Of a stretch of 64,000 nucleotides of DNA, positions 18,447-26,321 are shown piece after piece. Both the position numbers and the translations under genes were made by a program. The notes under the pieces were generated by a model, which was not told where the DNA came from, did not search any database, and was given only the letters and a program-made list of their open reading frames with translations. Position 1 is the stretch's first letter. Each line of letters opens with the position of its first letter. Source of the DNA: DASPJR01 sp035628505 (GTDB taxonomy: Bacteria > Planctomycetota > SZUA-567 > H5-PLA8); contig DASPJR010000088.1 of assembly GCA_035628505.1 (NCBI GenBank), positions 1 through 64,000 of the forward strand. Direction: 5' to 3'.

Positions 18447-20828
18447 TCATGGTCTGACGGGCATCACAACCCGAAATCCGAAATTAGCATAGCGAAGATC
18501 AGGCGGACATGGATTGGCGCGGTGAGTCGAGCGGCTGTGCGGCGCAGGCGAATTCCAGCAAGCACCGCGCAACACGCGACCGGCTCCGTCCTTTGGGCCA
18601 AGCGGATCGACGACGGCCGCATCGCTACCGTATCCGTTGCTCCAGTAATCCTGGCACCATTCCCACTGGTTCCCCGCCATGTCGAATGCGCCGCACCAGC
18701 TTGCGTTATTCTTGTAGCTACCGACCGGTGAGGTGTAAGCGAAGCCGTCGTTCTCTTTGATCTCGCCCCAGGGCATGCTGAATCCAACCGCACGCAAGGA
18801 CGCATCCGCAACATTAGCGCGCGGCGAAGCATCCCACATGTCGCCCCACGGATATTTCGGACCCTGTGGTCCCCGCGCGGCGTATTCCCACTCTGCCTCA
18901 GTTGGCAAGCGGACCGCCCTGCCCGCCAGCTTAGTGGCCCATTTGCAAAAATCCTGCGCGTCGTTCCACGAAACCACGCCAACGGGATGGTTGTCCAACT
19001 GTTTGAAACCCGGATTCCTCCAGTTGACTCCGGCAACCTCCTGCCACTTTCCATCCTTCACGGACATGCCGGAGTTTCTTTTCTCGGCTTCGGTCTGGTA
19101 TTTCGTTGCTTCAGAGAAGGCTCTGAACTGGGCTACTGTCACCTCGTACTTTCCGATGTAATACGGCTGGCTGATTCTTACCTTGTGTATGGGTCTTTCG
19201 TTGGCCTCGCCGTCGCTCGATCCCATTTTGAATTCGCCCGCAGGGACGAGCACCATTTCCATCTTCGCACCATTACCAAGGTCGAGGTTGAGTTCTTTAG
19301 GTAGATCGCCTGCCGTTGCCGCGCCCGCCTTTTGCTTCGACGACATCTCGTCCTGTTTTCTCTTTGCCTCGTTCGCGGCGGCGCCGTCGGGGCTGGTAGT
19401 GGCGCCAGGACGCGCGCCCGACGGAGTCGCGCTTCCTGCAGTCGGCGCGGGTGTTTGCACGCCGGCCTTATCCGTCGATACATCTGAAATCGCTGCCCGA
19501 CCCATCAGCGCAAAGACCAGCACCAGCAGCCCCAGCACGGCGACGCCACCAACTGCATAGACCGGCGTCTTGTTCTTTTTCGCCGAGACGCTTTCGGCTT
19601 GGGCAGCGTGCCGCTCTGCTCCACGCCGCGCGATCGGCTCGTGTCGGTTGCTGCTCCCCCTTCGCGCGGCGCGCGGTTGATCGGCGCCGGCAGCCTTGCG
19701 CACACGCGGCATCGCGACGCTGGACTTGCCTATGTCCAATATTTGGCTGCTCGGCAATTTGCCTTGGATCACCAGTTCCAGATCACCCAGCAGTTCCGCG
19801 CAATTGGCGTAGCGGTCCACTGGTTCTTTCGCCATCATTTTCTGAATCACCTGTACGACAGAATCCGGAATGTCTTCTCGGATGTCCTGCGGGTTGGGAA
19901 TCTGATCCGTCAGGTGCTGCATAATGAGCATCGCCGGGGTGCTGCCCATGAACGGCGTCTGGCCCGTAACCAAGTGATACAGCGTCGCGCCCAGCGAATA
20001 AATATCCGTACGGCCGTCAATATTCTTCTCGCCCTTGGCCTGTTCAGGCGAAATGTAGTGCGGAGTGCCGAGCGCCATGCCGGTCTGCGTGTTAAACGAC
20101 TGTTCGCCATCGCCGATGTTTTTCGACAGACCCAAATCCAGAATCTTCGCGATGCCACGGTCCGCGCCTTTGCCGAGCGTCGATGTCGGATCCGACGCCA
20201 TGAAAATGTTGGCCGGCTTGATGTCGCGGTGAATCAGGCCATGCTCATGCGCGTGCTTGAGTCCTCGCGCAATCTGGATTGTGATTTCAATCGCACGGTC
20301 CCACGGCAGGACGCCTTCACGTTTCAAAACTTTGTCGAGCGGCTCGCCTTCGCAATACTCCATCACATAAAACTGATTGCCAAGTTCCTCGCCGACCGTG
20401 AACGCGCTGATGACGTTAACGTGATTAAGCTTCCCCGCTGCTTTCGCCTCACGCCGGAAGCGCGTTAAGAATTCCAGATCGCTGGCGTACTTTTTCGGCA
20501 GTACTTTCAACGCGACCTTGCGAAGCATGGTCATGTCTTCGGCAAGATACACGGTGCCCATGCCGCCTTCGCCGAGTTTCCTGATCAGTTTGTAATTGCC
20601 GAGCGTTTTGAGCCCGCCTTCCTGCTGAGCTTGAAGTTTCTTTTCAATGGTGGATTTCTGATCAGAGGTGATGACGTTCTGCAAAATGAGAGCATCGCAC
20701 AGCGTGAGAGTACTGCCTTTATTCTCAGAAGCACTAACGAGGAGGCGTGCTTTTTCGATTTGATCCATTGTGACGAAACCAAGTTGCTGCAAGTGGCTAA
20801 CGAGGATCTCGTCAGAGACGCCGGCCAT
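18447..20828 (-). CDS. Ser/Thr protein kinase fused to FGE/SUMF1-like domain
   Basis: 793 residues. A short N-terminal helical domain (1-70) precedes a complete eukaryotic-like kinase: glycine loop GEGGMG (86-91), Lys108 in VALKVL, HRDIKPAN (200-207), DLG in place of DFG (231-233), GTPHYISPEQ. A basic linker leads to one membrane helix (about 427-447), and the outside part ends with an FGE/SUMF1-type domain (about 530-793: VPAGEFKMGSSDGEANERP, RLPTEAEWEYAARG, GNQWEWCQDYW, LRGACWNS, FGFRVV). Cytoplasmic kinase plus exported FGE-like domain suggests a membrane sensor in which the FGE fold acts as a ligand domain. The two Cys of true formylglycine enzymes are not evident in the expected places. 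Confidence 0.9.
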   Translation of the reverse strand: MAGVSDEILVSHLQQLGFVTMDQIEKARLLVSASENKGSTLTLCDALILQNVITSDQKSTIEKKLQAQQEGGLKTLGNYKLIRKLGEGGMGTVYLAEDMTMLRKVALKVLPKKYASDLEFLTRFRREAKAAGKLNHVNVISAFTVGEELGNQFYVMEYCEGEPLDKVLKREGVLPWDRAIEITIQIARGLKHAHEHGLIHRDIKPANIFMASDPTSTLGKGADRGIAKILDLGLSKNIGDGEQSFNTQTGMALGTPHYISPEQAKGEKNIDGRTDIYSLGATLYHLVTGQTPFMGSTPAMLIMQHLTDQIPNPQDIREDIPDSVVQVIQKMMAKEPVDRYANCAELLGDLELVIQGKLPSSQILDIGKSSVAMPRVRKAAGADQPRAARRGSSNRHEPIARRGAERHAAQAESVSAKKNKTPVYAVGGVAVLGLLVLVFALMGRAAISDVSTDKAGVQTPAPTAGSATPSGARPGATTSPDGAAANEAKRKQDEMSSKQKAGAATAGDLPKELNLDLGNGAKMEMVLVPAGEFKMGSSDGEANERPIHKVRISQPYYIGKYEVTVAQFRAFSEATKYQTEAEKRNSGMSVKDGKWQEVAGVNWRNPGFKQLDNHPVGVVSWNDAQDFCKWATKLAGRAVRLPTEAEWEYAARGPQGPKYPWGDMWDASPRANVADASLRAVGFSMPWGEIKENDGFAYTSPVGSYKNNASWCGAFDMAGNQWEWCQDYWSNGYGSDAAVVDPLGPKDGAGRVLRGACWNSPAPHSRSTHRANPCPPDLRYANFGFRVVMPVRP

Positions 20829-21068
20829 ACTTTCACTCCGGACAGATTGATTTTGTGAGTCAACGCGCGACGTGCAGCATTAGACAATGCGGGTACTTTC
20901 ATGTCAACGGGCTTCAAGAGCAACGCGTTGTATGTTCGATAGTTGTGGTGGTGGAGAAAGCGTTAATTACACGGTGATACCGGTCTCTTTCAGGCACGAA
21001 TACACCGGGCAAGAGTCCGCTATAAACAAGTACCTGAGATGGAACTCCCCCAGTGCACAGAGATACGG

Positions 21069-22487
21069 TCACACCAGAACTTCGCGGATGACGTGGCCGT
21101 GTACGTCGGTCAGGCGCCGGTTGGTGCCATTGTGGTAGTACGTCACGCGCTCGTGGTCCAGCCCAAGAAGATGCAGCACGGTCGCGTATAAGTCGTAAGC
21201 GCTTGTCGCGTTTGTAACGGCGCGGCGGCCGAACTCGTCGGTAGCTCCAGAACTCACGCCGCCTTTAATCCCGGCACCCATCAGCCAGCACGTAAACCCG
21301 TCGGGGTTGTGGTCGCGGCCTTGTGTGGTCTCCTGTCGCGTAGGCATGCGTCCGAACTCGGTCGTCCACATCACGAGTGTGTCCTTCAGCATGCCGCGTT
21401 GCTTGAGGTCGCTGAGCAGGGCGGCGGTCGGCTGATCGAAGATGGGACCATGACGTTCGTAATCGGCTTTCAGCGTTTTGTGCGCGTCCCAGTTCAGCAG
21501 CCCGTCCACTCCCGAGGCGCGCGAAGCGCAGTACAGGCTGACGTAGCGCACACCCTGCTCGAGTAGACGGCGCGCGAGCAGACAGTTTCGCGCATAGGCG
21601 GCTTTGAGCGGGTTTTTGTCGCCGGTGCCGTAATGCTCGTGCATGGCGGCCGGTTCGCGGGAAAGGTCGCTCACTTCGGGCGCTGCCATCTGCATGCGAG
21701 CAGCAAGTTCGTAGGCCTGCATGCGCGCAACTAACTCGGACTCGGCGGGACGGGTCGCGGCATGCTCGGCGTTCAGGCTGCGCAGGAACTCGCGCGTGGC
21801 CTGCTCTTCTCCGTCGCTGATGCTGGCCGGCCGTGCCAGGTTCCGCAGCGGCATCTGAGCAGCCAAAGCAACGGCCTGGTGCTGTGCCGGCAAGAAGCCG
21901 TTCGTCCAGTTTGCCTTACCATTCGGTGGTTCACCGCGCGTGTCCTGTATGGCAACGTACGTGGGCAGATTTTTATTGAGGCTGCCGAGCGCGTAGCTGG
22001 TCCATGCGCCCGCCGTGGGAAAGCCTTCCTTCGTGAAGCAGGAGTTCATGAACACGCAGCCTGGACCGTGCGTGTTTGTGCGTGAGGTCATCCCGTGCAA
22101 GAAGGCAATTTCATCGACATGCGCAGCCATGTGAGGCAGCAACGTCGAGATCTGCTTGCCCGACTTGCCTGCTGGGGCGAAAGCCCATGGCGAGCGCATC
22201 AGCGGGCCGTTCTTGCCCTGAAAAGTGACCATGTTTTCTTCGCCAGGCAAGGGCTGGCCGTCGCGCTTTTCAAGCTCGGGCTTGTAGTCCCACAGGTCCA
22301 TGTGCGAGGCGCCGCCGGGACAGAAGATTTGCAGGACCTGCCTGGCGCGAGGCGCAAACTGGGGCGTGCCCGGGCTCCATGGCTTCTCGTCCGCGCGCAA
22401 TAGATCTGCCAGTGCAAGTCCGGCGAAGCCGGCGCCCAGGCGCGAAAAGAATCTCCGGCGCGTGACGTCGAGCAGATCATGATTCAT
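21069..22487 (-). CDS. DUF1501 protein, Tat-exported
   Basis: 472 residues beginning with a Tat signal (VTRRRFFSRLGAGFAGLALADLL). DUF1501 signature segments are LQIFCPGGASHMDLWDYKPEL, LHGMTSRTNTHGPG, TYVAIQDTRGEPPNG and MWTTEFGRMPT. The fold belongs to the alkaline-phosphatase/sulfatase-like superfamily. It lies 45 bases downstream of the PSD1 gene, its standard partner in Planctomycetota and relatives. The pair is thought to act in the periplasm on polysaccharides or other polymers, but the reaction is not settled. Probably one operon with the PSD1 gene under the palindrome at 24898. Confidence 0.9.
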   Translation of the reverse strand: MNHDLLDVTRRRFFSRLGAGFAGLALADLLRADEKPWSPGTPQFAPRARQVLQIFCPGGASHMDLWDYKPELEKRDGQPLPGEENMVTFQGKNGPLMRSPWAFAPAGKSGKQISTLLPHMAAHVDEIAFLHGMTSRTNTHGPGCVFMNSCFTKEGFPTAGAWTSYALGSLNKNLPTYVAIQDTRGEPPNGKANWTNGFLPAQHQAVALAAQMPLRNLARPASISDGEEQATREFLRSLNAEHAATRPAESELVARMQAYELAARMQMAAPEVSDLSREPAAMHEHYGTGDKNPLKAAYARNCLLARRLLEQGVRYVSLYCASRASGVDGLLNWDAHKTLKADYERHGPIFDQPTAALLSDLKQRGMLKDTLVMWTTEFGRMPTRQETTQGRDHNPDGFTCWLMGAGIKGGVSSGATDEFGRRAVTNATSAYDLYATVLHLLGLDHERVTYYHNGTNRRLTDVHGHVIREVLV

Positions 22488-22532
22488 AGGGGCCTTCCCT
22501 CAAAAGGACTTCCGCCTCGTGATTTCGCATGC

Positions 22533-24866
22533 TCAGTCCAGGTACAGCAGTTCATTTGCATTCAGTAGCGCGCGACAGAAAGCGGGAAGGCCATGCTTCT
22601 CAATCAGCGCCAGCGCCGCGGCGTGCTCCTGTGGACTCGGCTGGCGCTGCAGCAACCGGCGAAAGGCCGCGTTCAGTTGCCCCGCGGGCGAAGCATCGGC
22701 GCGCTTCAACTCGCTCGCGAGCGCCTGCGCCATATCAAGCGTAAACGCATGATTCAACTGGGTGAGCGCCTGAAGCGGAGTGGTGGTAACGACCCGCCGC
22801 GGAGCTGCAAAGGCGTTGTCGGGAAGATCGAAATCCGAGAGCAGGTCGACAATCGACGCGCGGGCATTGTGGTGATAAACGGCGCGGCGGTACGTTTCAG
22901 GTCCATGCTTTTCAAGAGGGATGTACGTCGCAACATTATCCTGTTTGTACTCGTACAGACGGAAACCGGGGCCGCCCATCTTGAGGTTCAGCTTGCCACA
23001 TACGGCCAGGTACGTGTCGCGAATCTCTTCTGCGGACAACCGCCGGGGCGGAAAGCGCCAGAGCAGACACGCGTCTTTATCCACACGAGAAGCGTCCTCA
23101 CGAAACTCAGCGGACTGCTGATACGTCTGTGAAAGAACGATGTCCCGGTGCAGATCTTTCAGCCGCCACCCTTTTTCGATCAGCCGCAGCGCCAGCCAGT
23201 CGAGCAGTTCCGGATGCGTCGGCTTGCCGCCGAGATATCCAAAATCGCTAGGCGTATCGACGATGCCTGTTCCGAAGTGATGCTGCCAGATGCGATTAGC
23301 GAGTACGCGGGCGGTCAGCGGATTGTTTTCGGTAATCCACCGTGCCAGCGCCATCCGCCGCTCCGCTTCAGGAGCGTTCACAGAGAGTTCGTAAGCTGGA
23401 GTCACTTTGTCGAGCACGGCCAGACTCGCCGGCTTCACCGGGTCGCCCGGTTTCGTTGGATCGCCGCCTTTAAAAACGACCGTCGTCTGCGGCTGTTTAA
23501 AGAGCGGAAGCCAGGTTGTCGGCAGTGAAGGGATTTTCTTGAGTTCGGTATTCACTGCATCCAGCGCCGCCTTCACTTCGGGCAAGCGCGACTGCTCGGC
23601 CGGCTCTGCTTTCTCGAGTGCCGCTTTCTCTTTGGCCAAAGCATCCCTGCGTTGTTCAAGAGGCCGCCGCGCAGATGCGTGCTTTTCATACACATCCTTG
23701 GAGACTAGCACGCGTGAGCCGTGCGATGCGCCGTCGAAAGCGGCTTTGATACGATAATAGTCCTCTGTGGGAATCGGATCGAACTTGTGATGGTGACAGC
23801 GAGCGCAGTTTATTGTCAGGCCCAGGAACGCTGCACCGGTGGCGGAGACCATGTCGTCCACTGTGGTCGCGCGGATGTTGGCTTGCGCGACGATGTCCTG
23901 GTTCGTTACGTCGTCGTACGGTCCGGCAGTGAGGAACGCGGTACCGATTTCGACGTCGGGATCTCCCGGTCCGAGCACGTCGCCCGCGAGGTGCTCCTGA
24001 ATAAAGCGATTGAACGGCTTGTCGTCGTTAAACGAGCGGATTACGTAGTCGCGGAACGGCCAGGCGTTCGGAATGATCTCATTCCGCTCGTAGCCGCGGC
24101 TTTCGCCAAACCGAATAACGTCAAGCCAGTGGCGGCCCCAGCGTTCGCCATACCGAGGCGACTGCAGCAGCCGCTCGACTACCTTGCGGTAGGCGTCCGG
24201 CGCACTGTCGCGTTCAAAGCTGTCGAGTTCGTCGGGCGTGGGCGGAAGGCCGGTGAGATCATAGGTGATGCGGCGCAGCAGGGCACGTTTGCCGGCGGGC
24301 TTGCTGGGCGTCAGCCCTTTCAGCGCGAGTGCCGCAAACACAAAGCGGTCGATAGGATTGCTTTCCCACGAGGGCGGAAGCCCGGCGGGGACCGGCGGCC
24401 CGGCAGCTTTCAGCGGCTGCAGTGACCACCAGGTTTTATCCGCTCGCTTGGCCTCCACGGACTGCGTCCGCGGGTCAGGCGCGCCCATCTTGATCCAAAG
24501 TGTCAGATCATGAATGAGTTCTGGCGGCAGTTTGGGTTTCTTCGGTGGCATGGCCAGATCGGGATCGTCGTGGCGCACTGCCTTCAGCAGCAGACTCTTG
24601 TCAGGACTGCCAGGGACAATGGCCGGCTCGCCCGCGTCGCCTCCATTTTGCCACCCGGCGCGCGTGTCGAGCGTCAGCCCACCCTTAGACTTTTTCTGCT
24701 CAAGGCTGTGACATTCATAGCAATGTTTAACGAGTAGCGGCCGGATCTTCTGTTCGAAAAAGGCGACGCCCTGCGCGTTGTCTTCGGCGCGAAGCACCGT
24801 GCTGTACACAAGCAGGCTCAGCGTGAGGAGAGCGAGCAGACGGTAATATGATGACCCTTGCAACAT
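22533..24866 (-). CDS. PSD1-type secreted cytochrome with DUF1549 and DUF1553
   Basis: 777 residues. An N-terminal signal sequence is followed by the planctomycete cytochrome-C domain (KHCYECHSLEQKKSKGGL; heme CxxCH around residue 49), DUF1549 (SPRYGERWGRHWLDVIRFGES, NCARCHHHKFDPI) and a C-terminal DUF1553 (HHFGTGIVDTPSDFG). The order is standard for the PSD1 family. It starts 145 bases from the divergent GntR regulator, with a perfect palindrome between them, and precedes the DUF1501 gene. A role in oxidative polysaccharide breakdown is commonly inferred; nothing here fixes the substrate. Confidence 0.93.
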   Translation of the reverse strand: MLQGSSYYRLLALLTLSLLVYSTVLRAEDNAQGVAFFEQKIRPLLVKHCYECHSLEQKKSKGGLTLDTRAGWQNGGDAGEPAIVPGSPDKSLLLKAVRHDDPDLAMPPKKPKLPPELIHDLTLWIKMGAPDPRTQSVEAKRADKTWWSLQPLKAAGPPVPAGLPPSWESNPIDRFVFAALALKGLTPSKPAGKRALLRRITYDLTGLPPTPDELDSFERDSAPDAYRKVVERLLQSPRYGERWGRHWLDVIRFGESRGYERNEIIPNAWPFRDYVIRSFNDDKPFNRFIQEHLAGDVLGPGDPDVEIGTAFLTAGPYDDVTNQDIVAQANIRATTVDDMVSATGAAFLGLTINCARCHHHKFDPIPTEDYYRIKAAFDGASHGSRVLVSKDVYEKHASARRPLEQRRDALAKEKAALEKAEPAEQSRLPEVKAALDAVNTELKKIPSLPTTWLPLFKQPQTTVVFKGGDPTKPGDPVKPASLAVLDKVTPAYELSVNAPEAERRMALARWITENNPLTARVLANRIWQHHFGTGIVDTPSDFGYLGGKPTHPELLDWLALRLIEKGWRLKDLHRDIVLSQTYQQSAEFREDASRVDKDACLLWRFPPRRLSAEEIRDTYLAVCGKLNLKMGGPGFRLYEYKQDNVATYIPLEKHGPETYRRAVYHHNARASIVDLLSDFDLPDNAFAAPRRVVTTTPLQALTQLNHAFTLDMAQALASELKRADASPAGQLNAAFRRLLQRQPSPQEHAAALALIEKHGLPAFCRALLNANELLYLD

Positions 24867-24897
24867 CGGCTGACCTCGTTAGTATGCTAAATCCACA

Positions 24898-24911
24898 GAT
24901 TGTATACAATC
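24898..24911. promoter_or_regulatory. Perfect 14-bp palindrome, likely GntR/FCD operator
   Basis: GATTGTATACAATC is identical to its reverse complement. It lies in the 144-base gap between the divergent PSD1 and GntR genes. Its TTGTATACAA core is typical of operators bound by FadR/GntR-FCD regulators. A looser inverted pair TTAG...CTAA sits just beside it at 24879-24890. The likely ligand protein is the regulator that starts at 25011, which would control both itself and the PSD1/DUF1501 operon. Confidence 0.7.
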
Positions 24912-25010
24912 CGGACCCGGCGGTGTTCAAGGCTTTTTGAGTGGATTTACTGAAGTTTTCAGCGTGCCAGACTCTGGATTGACAAGTCTGGTCCTAAAAG
25001 TGGAGAAATT

Positions 25011-25679
25011 ATGGCAGAGACGACTACCGAACACCCGGTGCGCGTTCTGAAGCATGACCTCACCCGACGTCTGCTGCTAAAAATTTTCCGCGGTGAACTT
25101 GTCGGCGGAGACCGCTTGGTCGAGGCCGCGCTGGCCTCGGAGTTCAAGGTCAGCCGCACTCCCGTGCGCGAAGCCCTTTTGAGCCTATCGGCGATCGGCC
25201 TGATCGAACTGCGGCCCAATTGCGGTGCAGTGATGCGCCCGTTCGGATTGCGGCAGATCGAAGAGATCTATGATGTGCGCGAGATCCTGGAGGTGGAAGC
25301 GGCGCGCCGGGCCTGCGGCCGCATTGCGCCGGTCGTGATACAGGAACTGAAGGAAGTGTTCCACGAGCTGAAAGTTCGGCGGCCCTACAACGTCGCGTGG
25401 GAACGCGACGAATGGGTGGCAGACTGCCGGCTTCACGCACTGGTCGTAAACCACTGCGGGAACACGCGACTGGCCGAGGAACTCGCCAGCTACGGTGAAC
25501 TGATTCAGATTGTCCGCGAAACCGTCGGCAACCGACGGCACATGCAGGTTCAAGCGATTGACGAACATATCGCCATCCTGGATGGGCTGCTGCAGACGAA
25601 TCCGACCGCGGCTGCAGATGCAATGCGTAAGCATATTCGCTCGGCAGCAGCACTCGCGCTTGAAGCTCTGGAGCGCTGA
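25011..25679 (+). CDS. GntR-family (FCD) transcriptional regulator
   Basis: 222 residues. N-terminal winged helix with RRLLLKIFRGELVGGDRLVEAALASEF-KVSRTPVREALLSL, the GntR recognition signature, then an all-helical FCD ligand-binding domain (EIYDVREILEVEAARRAC, with the metal-binding Asp/His positions DCRLHALVV and DEHIAIL). The ATG at 25011 is preceded by GGAG at 7 bases. Divergently oriented to the PSD1/DUF1501 operon with a palindromic operator between them, it is most simply a local repressor of those genes that responds to a sugar acid or similar ligand (family knowledge plus inference). Confidence 0.92.
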   Translation: MAETTTEHPVRVLKHDLTRRLLLKIFRGELVGGDRLVEAALASEFKVSRTPVREALLSLSAIGLIELRPNCGAVMRPFGLRQIEEIYDVREILEVEAARRACGRIAPVVIQELKEVFHELKVRRPYNVAWERDEWVADCRLHALVVNHCGNTRLAEELASYGELIQIVRETVGNRRHMQVQAIDEHIAILDGLLQTNPTAAADAMRKHIRSAAALALEALER

Positions 25680-25776
25680 ACACTCAGTACACCTCACACC
25701 GCGAGTGCCTATTTTCATCAGCGCAAGCTTCAGCAGATTAGTGCCTTGCTTGTGTCTGCTGGTTGCTCGCCAACGC

Positions 25777-26163
25777 TTAAACCACGGCTTCCACAATTCT
25801 GGCGGTGTCGGTGAACTGTCGGAACTGAACGATACGTCCATTCCTGACCCGGTATAGTCCGGCAAAAGCCGCCTTCATCGAACGACCAGTCGCCTTGTAG
25901 GTCCCTCGGTACTCGCCAACCGCCACAACAATTTCCCCGGCGTCCAGCCACTCGCTGACCGGCGCCTGCCAGACGTCCCACTCTCGCTTCAATTTCGCGA
26001 ACACATTGTTCAAGACCGCCTCAGCCCCGAAATGCCGACCTCCTCCGGGAAACCCGTCGTTCTGTACCCATTCGACATTGGGATCAAGTAAGTCAAGAAT
26101 GGTGACCCGGTCACTTCTGCCGAATGCCTCGTACATCTTCTGGACGACTTCAACGTTGCTCAT
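25777..26163 (-). CDS. SnoaL-like (NTF2-fold) small protein
   Basis: 128 residues; a single NTF2-like domain of the SnoaL/ketosteroid-isomerase type: VQKMYEAFGRSDRVTILDLLDPNVEWVQN at the N terminus and YRGTYKATGRSMKAAFAGLYRVRNGRIVQFRQFTDTARI near the end. This pattern is typical of small stand-alone members, which include hydrolases, isomerases and proteins of unknown role. No signal peptide. Stands alone between convergent and tandem neighbours, so context gives no function. Confidence 0.8.
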   Translation of the reverse strand: MSNVEVVQKMYEAFGRSDRVTILDLLDPNVEWVQNDGFPGGGRHFGAEAVLNNVFAKLKREWDVWQAPVSEWLDAGEIVVAVGEYRGTYKATGRSMKAAFAGLYRVRNGRIVQFRQFTDTARIVEAVV

Positions 26164-26321
26164 GTAAATCTCCTCCGATGTATCGGCAGGTCACTATATC
26201 ACGCTGTCTTTAGCCATACTGCACGTCAGTGGGCAAATAACTTCTTCCGGAACGGCATCTGACGAGCTTGACCTTCGCATCGTAAAACGAGCTGCCCCGT
26301 AGCGCTGTGGTTTGCGCGTGC

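Noticed and set aside
17809..18450. Minus-strand open frame of 213 codons over the gap downstream of the kinase-FGE gene
   Set aside because: The translation has shadow-like composition (many Arg, Ser, Cys), no motif, and overlaps the Ig-like gene in another frame.
19599..20468. Plus-strand open frame of 289 codons antisense to the kinase-FGE gene
   Set aside because: It lies fully opposite a well-supported kinase domain, has no ribosome binding site or recognisable domain, and is Arg/His-rich as expected for an antisense shadow in GC-rich coding DNA.
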